Source of the DNA: Nocardioides jishulii
Lineage (GTDB): Bacteria > Actinomycetota > Actinomycetes > Propionibacteriales > Nocardioidaceae
Direction of reading: 5' to 3'
DNA length: 64,000 nt
Assembly (NCBI RefSeq): GCF_006007965.1
Contig: NZ_CP040748.1
Location: 2,294,001-2,358,000 of the forward strand
In this document: in pieces, positions 1 through 8,801 of the stretch
How positions within the stretch are numbered: position 1 is the stretch's first letter
Layout of the letters: each line of letters starts with the position of its first letter
Translations under genes and position numbers: made by a program
Notes under the pieces: generated by a model
What the model was told of the DNA's origin: nothing
The model's input: only the letters and a program-made list of their open reading frames with translations
Databases searched by the model: none

Positions 1-1737
1 GCCCGGCTCCCCCGAGGAACGCACGGGCTCGACCGCGAGCTCGGCGAAGGCGGCGGAGACCCACGGGTTCTGCAGGCCGGCTCGCACTCCGGTCGCCCAG
101 CCGGGGTCCGTGGCGCCGGCCGTGGGGCCGCCGTGTGCGACCACTGCTTCCCACACCGCGCGGTAGGCGGGGTGCGTGAAGTCCTCGGACGTGACCTGCT
201 CCATGCTGCGCTGGACGAGCTGCGGGTGCTGGAGGACGAGCTTGAGCGTCTCACGCTCGATCGAGAAGCGCGGGTCGCGCAGGGCTGGCATCGGAGCTCG
301 CTCCGGGGCGGCCGGAGCGGCCGGAGCGGCCGGGGCCTCCCCGGGACGCTGGGGCGCCTCGCTGCCACGCGTACGCCGCTCGCGACCCCCCGCAGGCTTC
401 TCGTTGCCCCACTTCTCGGCGCGGCGCACCTGGGCGCGCACCTCGTCGACGTCCATGCCGACCATGGCGGCGACCTCACGCGCGAAGGCATCGACCTTGG
501 AACGGTCGCGCACGCTCGCCACGAGACGGGCGGCCTCGCGCATGGCGTCGACCCGGCCGTCGGCGCGGTCGAGGTCGTAGCGCGACACCACGTTGCCCAG
601 GACGAAGCGGTAGAGGGGCGTGCGCTCGGCGACCAGGGCACGGACCGCCTCGTCGCCCTTGGCCAGGCGCAGGTCGCACGGGTCCATGCCAGAGGGTTCG
701 ACCGCGACGTAGGTCTGCGAGACGAAGTTCTGGTCGCCGTTGAAGGCACGCAGGGCCGCCTTCTGGCCGGCGGCGTCACCGTCGAAGGTGAAGATCACCT
801 CGCCGCGGAGCCCGTCGCGGTCGTCCATGAAGCGGCGCAGCACGCGGGCGTGGTCGTCGCCGAACGCGGTGCCACAGGTGGCGACCGCGGTGGTGACGCC
901 CGCCATGTGGCAGGCCATCACGTCGGTGTAGCCCTCCACGATGACGGCCTGGGAGCTCCGCGAGATCTCCTTGCGGGCGAGGTCGAGGCCGTAGAGCATC
1001 TGGGACTTCTTGTAGATCGGCGTCTCGGAGGTGTTGAGGTACTTCGCCTCGATGCGGTCGTCCTCGAAGATCCGGCGCGCACCGAAGCCGACGGTGTCGC
1101 CGTTGGACTCACGGATCGGCCACAGCAGTCGCCCGCGGAACCGGTCGTAGGCCGAGCGACCGACGGCGACGAGGCCGCTGGCGACCATCTCCTCCTGGCT
1201 GAACCCCTTCTGGCGCAGGAGCTGGGTCAGCGCCTCGCCGTCGCGGGGGGCGAAGCCGACGCCGAACATCTCGGCCGCCGCCTGGTCGAACCCGCGGTCG
1301 GAGAGGAACTGGCGTCCGGCCAGCGCGTCGCTCGAGGAGAGGTGGTCGGCGTAGAACTCCTGGGCGACCCGGTGGGCCTCCAGCAACCGACCACGCGCCG
1401 GACCGCGGGGTCGCTGCACCCCGTCGTCGCCGTCCTCGCGCCGCAGCTGCACGCCATACTTGTCCGCGAGGTGCTCCACCGCCTCGGAGAAGGCGAGCCC
1501 GTCGATCTTCATCAGGAAGGTGATCACGTCACCGCCCTCCTGGCACCCGAAGCAGTGGAAGAAGCCTCTGGAGGGGGTCACGTGGAAGGACGGCGACTTC
1601 TCGTCGTGGAAGGGGCACAGCCCCTTCATCGAGCCGCCACCGGCGTTGCGCAACGAGACGTAGGACGACACCACGTCGTCGATCCGGGCTCGTTCGCGCA
1701 CCGTTGCGATGTCCTCGTCCCGAATGCGGCCTGCCAC
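1..1737 (-). CDS. dnaG: DNA primase DnaG, 3' end beyond the window
   Basis: Primase that lays RNA primers for replication at the fork. The first 579 codons are present; the C-terminal DnaB-binding end lies left of base 1. The N-terminus shows the CHC2 zinc-binding region (CPFHDEKSPSF, then FFHCFGCQEGGD) at about residues 40-65. The TOPRIM core follows, with VIVEGYTDVMA and the acidic FTFDGDAAG motif. A Pro/Ala-rich linker precedes the helicase-interaction domain. The GTG at 1737 is chosen because the following residues AGRIRDEDI match the usual actinobacterial DnaG start. The ribosome site is weak. The gene is divergent from the YihY gene with 32 bases between them. dnaG next to dgt is conserved in mycobacteria; here two plus-strand genes separate them. 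Confidence 0.95.
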   Translation of the reverse strand, partial: MAGRIRDEDIATVRERARIDDVVSSYVSLRNAGGGSMKGLCPFHDEKSPSFHVTPSRGFFHCFGCQEGGDVITFLMKIDGLAFSEAVEHLADKYGVQLRREDGDDGVQRPRGPARGRLLEAHRVAQEFYADHLSSSDALAGRQFLSDRGFDQAAAEMFGVGFAPRDGEALTQLLRQKGFSQEEMVASGLVAVGRSAYDRFRGRLLWPIRESNGDTVGFGARRIFEDDRIEAKYLNTSETPIYKKSQMLYGLDLARKEISRSSQAVIVEGYTDVMACHMAGVTTAVATCGTAFGDDHARVLRRFMDDRDGLRGEVIFTFDGDAAGQKAALRAFNGDQNFVSQTYVAVEPSGMDPCDLRLAKGDEAVRALVAERTPLYRFVLGNVVSRYDLDRADGRVDAMREAARLVASVRDRSKVDAFAREVAAMVGMDVDEVRAQVRRAEKWGNEKPAGGRERRTRGSEAPQRPGEAPAAPAAPAAPERAPMPALRDPRFSIERETLKLVLQHPQLVQRSMEQVTSEDFTHPAYRAVWEAVVAHGGPTAGATDPGWATGVRAGLQNPWVSAAFAELAVEPVRSSGEPG

Positions 1738-1769
1738 GTCGCGGAGTCTACGGCCACGGAGAATGCCCC

Positions 1770-2789
1770 ATGAGCCTTGCGCAAGGATCCACCGCGCAAC
1801 GCGTGGCGTACGTCGCGCGACGCACGGTGTTCACGTTCCTGGACAGGCGCGCGCTCGACCTCGCGGCGTCGCTCACCTACTACTCCGTGCTCGCGCTCTT
1901 TCCGGCCATCGTGGCACTCAGCGCGCTCCTGGGAGTGGTGGGCCACTCCGAGGACTCGGTCGACCTGGTGCTCGAGGTCCTCCGACCGGTCGTCTCCGGC
2001 GAGACCCTGAGGACCGTCGAGGGCCCGGTCCGCGGCCTGGCGGAGTCGCCCCTGGCCGGCCCGGCGTTGGCGGTCGGTCTGGCGGGGGCCCTGTGGTCGG
2101 CCTCGGCCTACGTCAACGCCTTCTCCCGCGCCATGAACACGATCCACGACGTCGAGGAGGGACGGCCCTTCTGGGAACTCCGCCCGGTCATGCTGCTGGT
2201 CACGGTGGTGTCGTTGGTGCTGGTCGCGATCGCGACGGTGCTGCTCCTGGTCTCCGGCCGGCTGGCGCGCTCGCTGGGTGACGTGGTCGGTCTGGGCGAC
2301 ACCGCCGTGCGCGTGTGGACGATCGTCCAGTGGCCGGGCGTCGCGGCGGCCGCCATGGTGCTGATCGGGATGCTCTACCGCGTCACCCCCAACGTGCAGC
2401 GCCCCAGGCTCCGTTGGATCTCGTCGGGGGCTCTCGTGGCCCTCGGCACCTGGCTGCTGGCCTCCTTCGGACTCTCCGTCTACGTCTCCAACTTCGCCAG
2501 CTACGACCGCACGTACGGCTCGTTGGCCGGTGTGGTGATCGGCCTTCTCTTCCTGTGGGTCAGCAACGTGGCACTGCTGGTGGGGGCGCTCCTGGACGTG
2601 GAGGTGCAGCGCGTGAAGCAGCTCGACCGCGGGTTGCCGGCCGAGGAGCGGCTGCAGCTCCCCCTGCGCGACACCCGAAAGATCGAACGCACCCGCGAGC
2701 GGTACGCCGCGCTCGTCGACGAGGCCCGTTCCTGGCGCGAGCAGGCAGCCTCCCACCCGCGCGACGAGGCAGGGTCGGACCCCACCTGA
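1770..2789 (+). CDS. YihY/BrkB-family inner-membrane protein
   Basis: Integral membrane protein of the YihY/virulence factor BrkB family (formerly called RNase BN), 339 residues. Its molecular role is unknown in general. The family hallmark LTYYSVLALFPAIVAL is near residue 35, and about six hydrophobic segments follow, including LVGALLDVEVQRV near the end. The charged C-terminal tail (RKIERTRERYAAL) is probably cytoplasmic. The ATG at 1770 is chosen because ACGGAGA lies 7 bases upstream and translation then begins MSLAQGS. An in-frame ATG at 1704 would overlap the divergent dnaG start. Confidence 0.85.
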   Translation: MSLAQGSTAQRVAYVARRTVFTFLDRRALDLAASLTYYSVLALFPAIVALSALLGVVGHSEDSVDLVLEVLRPVVSGETLRTVEGPVRGLAESPLAGPALAVGLAGALWSASAYVNAFSRAMNTIHDVEEGRPFWELRPVMLLVTVVSLVLVAIATVLLLVSGRLARSLGDVVGLGDTAVRVWTIVQWPGVAAAAMVLIGMLYRVTPNVQRPRLRWISSGALVALGTWLLASFGLSVYVSNFASYDRTYGSLAGVVIGLLFLWVSNVALLVGALLDVEVQRVKQLDRGLPAEERLQLPLRDTRKIERTRERYAALVDEARSWREQAASHPRDEAGSDPT

Positions 2790-2849
2790 CGTCCGCACGA
2801 CCCCGCGGAGCCGGACCGCGAGGGGAACGGGCATGGAAACGGGTGCCTC

Positions 2850-4001
2850 GTGGTTGGGATGGGCGTGAGCGCTCCGCAGGAACCCAGGCAGCAACCTCTC
2901 CAGCAACCTCCGCGGCAAGCCCCGCAGCAGCCCTGGGACACCGTCGTGGTCGGCGCCGGACAGGCCGGACTGTCCGCGGCGCACCACCTGCTCAAGCGGG
3001 GCGTGACCACTCTGGTGCTCGATGCCAACGACGCACCCGGCGGTGCGTGGCAGCACCGGTGGGACTCGCTGCGGATGGACGGTGTGCACGGGGTCGCCGA
3101 CCTCCCCGGAGCGAGCGCCCCACCGAGGGGGCCACGGCGCGCCAACGAGGTGCTGCCAGCCTGGTTCGCCGCGTACGAGGTCGAGCAGGGCATCGAGGTC
3201 GTCCGCCCGGCCAGGGTGGACCGTGTCGTGAGCGAGGGCGACCTGCTGAGGGTGCACGCGCAGGAGCGGTCCTGGCTGGCGCGCACGTTGGTCAACGCCA
3301 CCGGCACGTGGGACCGGCCCTTCGTCCCCGGGTACCCCGGTCGGGAGACCTTCCGCGGGGAGCAGCTGCACACCTCCGGCTACCGCGGGGCGGAAGGCTT
3401 CCGCGGGCGTCGCGTCGTCGTGGTCGGCGCCGGCGCGAGCGCCGTCCAGCTGCTCGGCGAGATCGCACCCGTCACCGACACCTTCTGGGTGACCCGGCGC
3501 GAGCCCGTGTGGGCCAAGGAGTCGGAGGAGTTCGACGGCCTGGCGGTGGTCCGCCTGGTCGAGGAGCGCGTGCTGGCCGGGCTTCCGCCCGCCAGCGTCG
3601 TGAGCGTCACCGGGCTCCGCCTCCGCCCTCAGGAGCAGGCCGCCGCAGCGCTGGGTGCCTACACCCGCCACCCGATGTTCACCCGGATCGAGCCCGAGGG
3701 CGTACGCATGCCCGACGGCTCGCTCGAGCGCGCCGACGTCATCCTGTGGGCGACCGGCTTCCGGCCCGACGTGGGCCACCTCGCGCCCCTGGGACTGCGC
3801 TCACCGCGCGGGGGCATCACCCTGCTTCCCGGACCGAACGGTCCGCAGAGCGCCACCACGGCGGCGGCCGACCCCCGGGTGCAGCTGGTCGGCTACGGCC
3901 CGAGCGCCAGCACCATCGGCGGCAACCGCGGCGGACTGGCTGCTGCCATCGCCGTGGTCAAGCACCTCCGGGAGCGCGAGATCCCCACGGGCGCAGCCTG
4001 A
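2850..4001 (+). CDS. Flavin-containing NAD(P)-binding oxidoreductase
   Basis: Probable FAD- and NADPH-dependent monooxygenase or oxidoreductase of the pyridine nucleotide-disulphide / FMO-like type, 383 residues. The FAD-binding Rossmann motif VVVGAGQAGLSAA is at about residues 32-44. A second nucleotide fold, VVVVGAGASAVQLL, is near 192-204. ILWATGFRPD, the ATG motif that links the two domains, is near 300. The N-terminus is a Gln/Pro-rich tail (EPRQQPLQQPPRQAPQQP), probably disordered and unusual for the family. GTG 2850, ATG 2859 and GTG 2865 are all possible starts. It ends 1 base before the converging dgt stop. The substrate cannot be told from sequence. Confidence 0.75.
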   Translation: MVGMGVSAPQEPRQQPLQQPPRQAPQQPWDTVVVGAGQAGLSAAHHLLKRGVTTLVLDANDAPGGAWQHRWDSLRMDGVHGVADLPGASAPPRGPRRANEVLPAWFAAYEVEQGIEVVRPARVDRVVSEGDLLRVHAQERSWLARTLVNATGTWDRPFVPGYPGRETFRGEQLHTSGYRGAEGFRGRRVVVVGAGASAVQLLGEIAPVTDTFWVTRREPVWAKESEEFDGLAVVRLVEERVLAGLPPASVVSVTGLRLRPQEQAAAALGAYTRHPMFTRIEPEGVRMPDGSLERADVILWATGFRPDVGHLAPLGLRSPRGGITLLPGPNGPQSATTAAADPRVQLVGYGPSASTIGGNRGGLAAAIAVVKHLREREIPTGAA

Positions 4002-4002
4002 G

Positions 4003-5268
4003 TCAGTCGCGCGCCAGCGCTGCGTGCCACGCGACGGCGCTGGCGTCGGTGAGCGAGGCGACCTGGTCGATGGCCACGCGGCGACGGGCGGCGTCGTCGG
4101 ACGCCTCGTGCCAGTCCTGGGCGAAGACGGGGTCGAGAGCGTCCGTCCCACGCATCCACACTCCTTCGACGAGGTCGGAGAGCAGCTCTCGCTGACGCGA
4201 CATCAGTGACACCCGCTCGTCGGTGCTCATCACGTAGTGAGCGGCGATGCCCTTGAGCACGGCGATCTCGAGGCGGGTCTGCTCGGGCACCACCACCTGC
4301 CCGGCGTAGCGCACGAACGGTCCGGGACCGGCCGCAAAGGTCGCTTCCTGCACGCTCCCGCAGAACCGGCCGATCAGGTCGCTGGTGAGGTTCTTCAGGG
4401 CGGCCAGCCCTCGCCTCGAACGGTCGTAGGGCTGGCGCAGCCAGCTGTCCACCGCGACCAGGCCGTCGAAGGCCTCGTCCAGGCGGTCGTCGGCGACCCC
4501 GGGCAGGTACCACTCCCGCACGGTCTGCCACACGCCGGCGCGGTCGAGTCCGGTCAGGTCGATCTTGCCGGCCACGATGCCGTCCTCGACGTCGTGGACG
4601 GAGTAGGCGACGTCGTCGGCGAGGTCCATGACCTGGGCCTCGAGGCACTGGTCGGTGCCAGCGCCGGGCTCGCGCATCCACTCGAAGACGGGCAGGTCGT
4701 CGTCGTACACGCCGAACTTCACGACCGTGCGGGGCGTCCCGTCGCCGTGGGCGCCCGACGGCGCTCCGGCACCGGCGCGGGTCCACGGGTACTTCGTGCA
4801 GGCGTCCAACGTCGCCCGCGTCAGGTTCAGGCCGACACTGGCGCCGTCGGCGTCGAAGGTCTTCGCCTCCAGGCGCGTCAGCAGGCGCAGGGTCTGGGCG
4901 TTGCCCTCGAAGCCCCCGCAGGCCTGGCTGAGCTCGTCGAGGACGCGCTCCCCGTTGTGCCCGAACGGCGGGTGACCCAGGTCGTGGGCCAGCGCGGCGG
5001 TCTCGACGATGTCGGGGTGGCAGCCCAGGGCCCGGGCGAGGTCACGCGCGACCTGGGCGACCTCCAGGCTGTGGGTGAGGCGGTTGCGGATGAAGTCGTC
5101 GGTCTGCGGACCCATCACCTGGGTCTTGGCGGCCAGCCGGCGCGTGGAGGCGGCGTGGACGACGCGGGCGCGGTCGCGCTCGAACGCCCGCCGCACGGGC
5201 GCGTCGACACGCTTCGGGGGTTCAGGGACGAGGCGTTCGTGGGCGGCTTCGTCGTACAGGTGATCCAT
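4003..5268 (-). CDS. dgt: Deoxyguanosinetriphosphate triphosphohydrolase family protein
   Basis: HD-domain dNTP triphosphohydrolase, 421 residues, which splits dGTP (or other dNTPs) into nucleoside and triphosphate. Metal-binding residues are visible: H in RLTHSLEVAQ near residue 67, the HD pair in ALAHDLGHPPFGHNGE near 114, and a later D in DLADDVAYSVHD. The GHPPFGHNGE signature is diagnostic of Dgt proteins. It reads toward the flavin oxidoreductase gene. A dgt gene close to dnaG is a conserved actinobacterial arrangement. Confidence 0.93.
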   Translation of the reverse strand: MDHLYDEAAHERLVPEPPKRVDAPVRRAFERDRARVVHAASTRRLAAKTQVMGPQTDDFIRNRLTHSLEVAQVARDLARALGCHPDIVETAALAHDLGHPPFGHNGERVLDELSQACGGFEGNAQTLRLLTRLEAKTFDADGASVGLNLTRATLDACTKYPWTRAGAGAPSGAHGDGTPRTVVKFGVYDDDLPVFEWMREPGAGTDQCLEAQVMDLADDVAYSVHDVEDGIVAGKIDLTGLDRAGVWQTVREWYLPGVADDRLDEAFDGLVAVDSWLRQPYDRSRRGLAALKNLTSDLIGRFCGSVQEATFAAGPGPFVRYAGQVVVPEQTRLEIAVLKGIAAHYVMSTDERVSLMSRQRELLSDLVEGVWMRGTDALDPVFAQDWHEASDDAARRRVAIDQVASLTDASAVAWHAALARD

Positions 5269-5327
5269 CGCGCCCGACGCTACCCGGCAGCGCCGACACG
5301 TCGCCCGGGACGGTCAACATGACCGGC

Positions 5328-6260
5328 TCAGTAGACCGTGACGTGCACGTGGTCGTAGTGGTTGGCCGTGACCGAACCGCGGTCCGACATGCCACGCCAG
5401 CCCTCGCCGCCGCGCTCGACCGACCAGATCTTCTGCGCGTAGATGAGGTACTCGATGCCCAGCGCAGCGTGGTTGGCACGCAGCATCTCGGCGATCTCCC
5501 AGCCGGTCTCACCGCTGATCATGATGTCGACCGCGCGGCCCTGGCCGTGCTCACCGTCGTTGCGGAAGGTGCCGTACGTCGTGACCTGCGGGAAGGCGGC
5601 GCAGACGGCGCGGTGCACCTTGACGATGCTGGGGTCGACGCCTGAGGGCACCGAGGTGCCGTTGGTGCACGCACCGCCCACAGCCTTGACGACGGGCTTC
5701 TCGTCGTCGAGGTAGCCGGTGGTCACCCAGCGCGCGCTGCCCTGGAGCACGATCTCCTCGCGCCCGTCGGCCTTGCGGCCGGTGACGAGCACCTTCTTGC
5801 CGGAGTCGATCAGGCCCACCTTCTCGGCGTCGTCGCCGGAGGCGCTCCAGAGGTTGAGGGTCGCGGTGGTCCACAGCTTGGTCGTGGCGCCGTTGATGGC
5901 GCGCTGGGTCTTGCGGCGCTCCTTGGCAGCGGCGGCGCGAGCAGCTTCGGCCGCCTCGGCCGCCTCGGCAGCTGTCGCCGCCTTGGCCACGGCCTTGCCG
6001 ACGGCGATGGAACGACGCGACTGCGTACGGGAGACGGGGGCCTCACGCTTGGTGAGGGCGGCCTCGACGCGCGGGGCCTCGGCGCGGAGGTCGGCGTCTG
6101 ACGAGACGGGCTCACCTTCGACGACACCGAGGGTCACTGCGGAGAGGGTCGCCATGACGGCGATGGGGGCGGCCACGATGGCTGCACGGGGGATGGCTCG
6201 GGGGATGAAACGGGTGAAGACGCGGGCATTGGTTTCCCGCTTGTGGCGATGCTTGGCCAC
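5328..6260 (-). CDS. Exported SH3-like cell-wall-associated protein
   Basis: 310 residues, function unknown. A positively charged start (AKHRHKRETNARVFTRFIPR) and a hydrophobic segment (AAIVAAPIAVMATLSAVTLG) indicate export or membrane anchoring. An Ala-rich coiled segment (AAEAAEAAEAARAAAAKERRKTQRA, near residues 98-122) follows, then an SH3-like stretch (TATLNLWSASGDDAEKVGLI). The C-terminal domain contains GEHGQGRAVDI and ends NHYDHVHVTVY; such His/Asp motifs occur in peptidase M15/ARB_07466-like cell-wall domains. GTG 6260 is preferred because AAAGGA lies 8 bases upstream; an upstream in-frame start at 6320 would lack the charged start. The 165-base leader to 6425 holds a possible TTGACT -35 box but no structure I can name. 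Confidence 0.7.
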   Translation of the reverse strand: MAKHRHKRETNARVFTRFIPRAIPRAAIVAAPIAVMATLSAVTLGVVEGEPVSSDADLRAEAPRVEAALTKREAPVSRTQSRRSIAVGKAVAKAATAAEAAEAAEAARAAAAKERRKTQRAINGATTKLWTTATLNLWSASGDDAEKVGLIDSGKKVLVTGRKADGREEIVLQGSARWVTTGYLDDEKPVVKAVGGACTNGTSVPSGVDPSIVKVHRAVCAAFPQVTTYGTFRNDGEHGQGRAVDIMISGETGWEIAEMLRANHAALGIEYLIYAQKIWSVERGGEGWRGMSDRGSVTANHYDHVHVTVY

Positions 6261-6425
6261 AGCGCTGATCCTTTGCTGTTGCTGACAGGGTGCCCGGTTC
6301 GGGGGACTGCATCCGAGCACGTGATCAGGGAGTCAAGCACAAAACGCAGCCGTCGACACGATCCTCGGGGGATATCTCGTACGTGCGTCCCATCACCCCA
6401 ATTCTGGGGATGCCGCATGCGCGGG

Positions 6426-7583
6426 CTAGCCGCCGGTTGCCTCGTTGGCGTCCTCTTGCATGTGGATGCCGCGCCCGTCCTGGTCGTCGAGCCAGCCCTC
6501 GGGAAGGACGACCCGCTTGCGCGGAGCACCCTGGCGGCCGCGCGGCGCCCCGAGCTCGGAGACGGGATACGCCTCGTCGGGATCCAGCTCGTCCAGCAGC
6601 GCGCCCAAGGTCTCCAGGGAGTCGACCAGCGCGAGGGAGTGGCGGAGGCTGCCACCGGCACGGAACCCCTTGAGGTACCAGGAGACGTGCTTGCGGAACT
6701 CCTTGCAGCCGCGCTCCTCCCCCATGTGCTCGCAGAGGAGCTCGGCGTGGCGCAGCATCATCGTGCGCACCTCGCCCAGCGTCGGCAGGACGGTGGTGGT
6801 GGGAGTGCCGGAGAACGCCGCGGCGAGGTCGCGGAACAGCCAGGGCCGCCCGAGGCAGCCGCGTCCGACGACGACGCCGGCGGCGCCGGTCTGCTCGACC
6901 ATGCGGACGGCGTCGTTCGCCTCCCAGATGTCTCCGTTGCCCAGCACCGGGATGTCGACGTGGGCCACGAGCTCGGCGATGGCGTCCCAGTCGGCCGTGC
7001 CGGAGTAGGCCTGCTCGACGGTGCGACCGTGCAGGGCGATGGCGGTGACGCCGCTCTCCTGGGCGATCCGACCGGCGTCGAGGTAGGTCAGGTGGTCGTC
7101 GTCGAGCCCCTTGCGGGTCTTGATCGTCAGCGGTACGTCGTACTTCGACGTCGCGGCGACCGCAGCCTCGAGGACCTCACCCAGCAGGCCACGCTTCCAC
7201 GGCAGCGCACCGCCCCCGCCCTTGCGGGTGACCTTGGGGACGGGGCAGCCGAAGTTGAGGTCGACGTGGGCCACGCCGTACTCGTTGCAGAGGATCTCCG
7301 CGGCCTGGCCGACGTACTTCGGGTCGGTGCCGTAGAGCTGGACCGAACGGATGGTCTCCAGCTCGTCGAAGACCAGCATCTTCTTCGTGGTCTCGTCGCC
7401 CTCGACCAGGCCACGCGAGGTGATCATCTCGCAGACGTAGAGCCCTGCCCCCTGCTCGGCGCAGAGGCGTCGGTAGGCAGCGTTGGTGATGCCGGCCATC
7501 GGCGCCAGCACCACCGGCGTCTCGACCCGGACGTTGCCGAGGACGAGCTCGGTGGGCAGGGACGCAGTGCTGGTCGCGGACAC
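6426..7583 (-). CDS. dusB: tRNA-dihydrouridine synthase, DusB type
   Basis: FMN enzyme that reduces uridine to dihydrouridine in tRNA D-loops, 385 residues. Family signatures are clear: VLAPMAGITNAAYR near residue 24, VDLNFGCPVPKVTRKGGGGALPW with the catalytic Cys, and the FMN-binding barrel strands IPVLGNGDIWEAN and GVVVGRGCLGRPWLF. The GTG at 7583 is chosen over the start at 7640 because GGAGA sits 8 bases upstream and the protein then begins SATSTASLP close to the barrel. It faces left, with the unknown exported gene upstream. The C-terminal tail after the helical domain is acidic and probably disordered. Confidence 0.93.
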   Translation of the reverse strand: MSATSTASLPTELVLGNVRVETPVVLAPMAGITNAAYRRLCAEQGAGLYVCEMITSRGLVEGDETTKKMLVFDELETIRSVQLYGTDPKYVGQAAEILCNEYGVAHVDLNFGCPVPKVTRKGGGGALPWKRGLLGEVLEAAVAATSKYDVPLTIKTRKGLDDDHLTYLDAGRIAQESGVTAIALHGRTVEQAYSGTADWDAIAELVAHVDIPVLGNGDIWEANDAVRMVEQTGAAGVVVGRGCLGRPWLFRDLAAAFSGTPTTTVLPTLGEVRTMMLRHAELLCEHMGEERGCKEFRKHVSWYLKGFRAGGSLRHSLALVDSLETLGALLDELDPDEAYPVSELGAPRGRQGAPRKRVVLPEGWLDDQDGRGIHMQEDANEATGG

Positions 7584-7661
7584 CCGACCATTCTCCGCGG
7601 GGCCCCGGCCCGCCCCCAAATCACCAGCGGGCACGTTCACCCGTGGGGGCGGACCAGCGCC

Positions 7662-8774
7662 TCACCACCGCCACATGAACCGCTCGAAGCTGGTGGTGAT
7701 CCCACCACCGGTGTCGGAGGCCCGGGCACACCTGCCGCTGGTGGCGCACCGCACCAGGCGCGACCTGCCGCCAGCGGAGAACTGGAAGACGAACCTGGTG
7801 TCGGTCTCGAACCGCACTGTCTGGTCAGCAGCACTGGGCCCCCAGCCCTCTCCCGGCGGGAAGACCCGACCGTAGGAGAACTGCTGCAGCACCACCCCGT
7901 CGGACATCCGGCGCACCTGGAGCACCGCGCGCTTCCTCACCAGACGCGGGCCCGTCCCGATCACGAGCTGGCCGTCAGGGGACACGGCGAGGGCGGTGAA
8001 GTCGGCAGTCCAGGCCGGCGTGCCCGGCGAGGAGATGGAGGTCGGCCCGTGGGCTCGGGACGCTCGCGCTGCCTCGACGAAGACGACGTCCTGACGCAGG
8101 AACCCCGCGTTCATCCCGGTCCCGAGGCGACGGTCGCCGCCACCGGGGACCCAGTCGGCGGCGAAGGGCTCCCACGGCGGCTCCTCGTCATCGCGGTGCA
8201 GGAGCACGTGGCCGTCGGCCGCGTCGAACGGCTGCCAGTTGAGGCCCGTGAAGTTCGAGTCAACCTTCTTCCCGTCGCTCATGCGGTGCACGAAGACGTT
8301 GCCGCCGCCACGGTCGAAGTAGGTGAGGACGATCTGGGCCCCGCCACGGGACAGCAGTGCACCACCGCGGCTGGCCAGCCCAGGCACCCGCGTGGGGGCC
8401 TGCCCACTACGGATGCGGTGGACCCGCAGGCGCGCGTTCCGCCAGCTCGCCACGACCCACGCCGATCCTGAACGACCGAGCAGGACCTGACGGCCCCTCT
8501 CGTGGGGCACGCGCACCCGGACCCGCTTGCCGCCCGAGTGGATCCACCCGTCCTGGAGGTAGGGGATCGCCGCGTCGGGCCCACGTCTGAGCTTCGCCGG
8601 ATTGACCGTCCTCACCGGTGGGGGCGCTGCCGCCCCGTCCTGTCCCGTGCCTCGAGCGGCTGCGGAGCCGGGCACGAGACCCACCCCCAGCGACAGCGAG
8701 ACGACTGCGGCCCCGAGGACCCGTCCACTGATTCCACCGAATGCGTTCATGCCTCCACGGTGCCACTCACGCAC
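7662..8774 (-). CDS. Exported protein of unknown function
   Basis: 370 residues with an N-terminal signal sequence (GRVLGAAVVSLSLGVGLVPGSAAA), so probably secreted. The body has repeated short strands such as RVHRIRSGQAPTRV, FVHRMSDGKKVDSN and QVRRMSDGVVLQQF; this spacing resembles beta-propeller or WD-like repeats but no family is recognised. Four Cys/Trp-rich residues near the C-terminus (RCATSGRCARA) could form a disulphide. Two starts are possible: GTG 8774, which adds basic residues before the signal core, or ATG 8750, with GGAGG only one base upstream. It lies between glyS and dusB, all reading left. Confidence 0.6.
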   Translation of the reverse strand: MREWHRGGMNAFGGISGRVLGAAVVSLSLGVGLVPGSAAARGTGQDGAAAPPPVRTVNPAKLRRGPDAAIPYLQDGWIHSGGKRVRVRVPHERGRQVLLGRSGSAWVVASWRNARLRVHRIRSGQAPTRVPGLASRGGALLSRGGAQIVLTYFDRGGGNVFVHRMSDGKKVDSNFTGLNWQPFDAADGHVLLHRDDEEPPWEPFAADWVPGGGDRRLGTGMNAGFLRQDVVFVEAARASRAHGPTSISSPGTPAWTADFTALAVSPDGQLVIGTGPRLVRKRAVLQVRRMSDGVVLQQFSYGRVFPPGEGWGPSAADQTVRFETDTRFVFQFSAGGRSRLVRCATSGRCARASDTGGGITTSFERFMWRW

Positions 8775-8801
8775 CCGGTGGGGAATCAGCAGAACTACTG
8801 A

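Noticed and set aside
133..1773. Long plus-strand open frame opposite dnaG
   Set aside because: It is an antisense shadow typical of high-GC DNA; the minus strand encodes DnaG with all motifs.
6261..6425. Possible c-di-AMP (ydaO-type) riboswitch before the exported SH3-like gene
   Set aside because: Genes of this kind often have one, and fragments such as CCGAACCGGG are present, but I could not fit the conserved core or stems.
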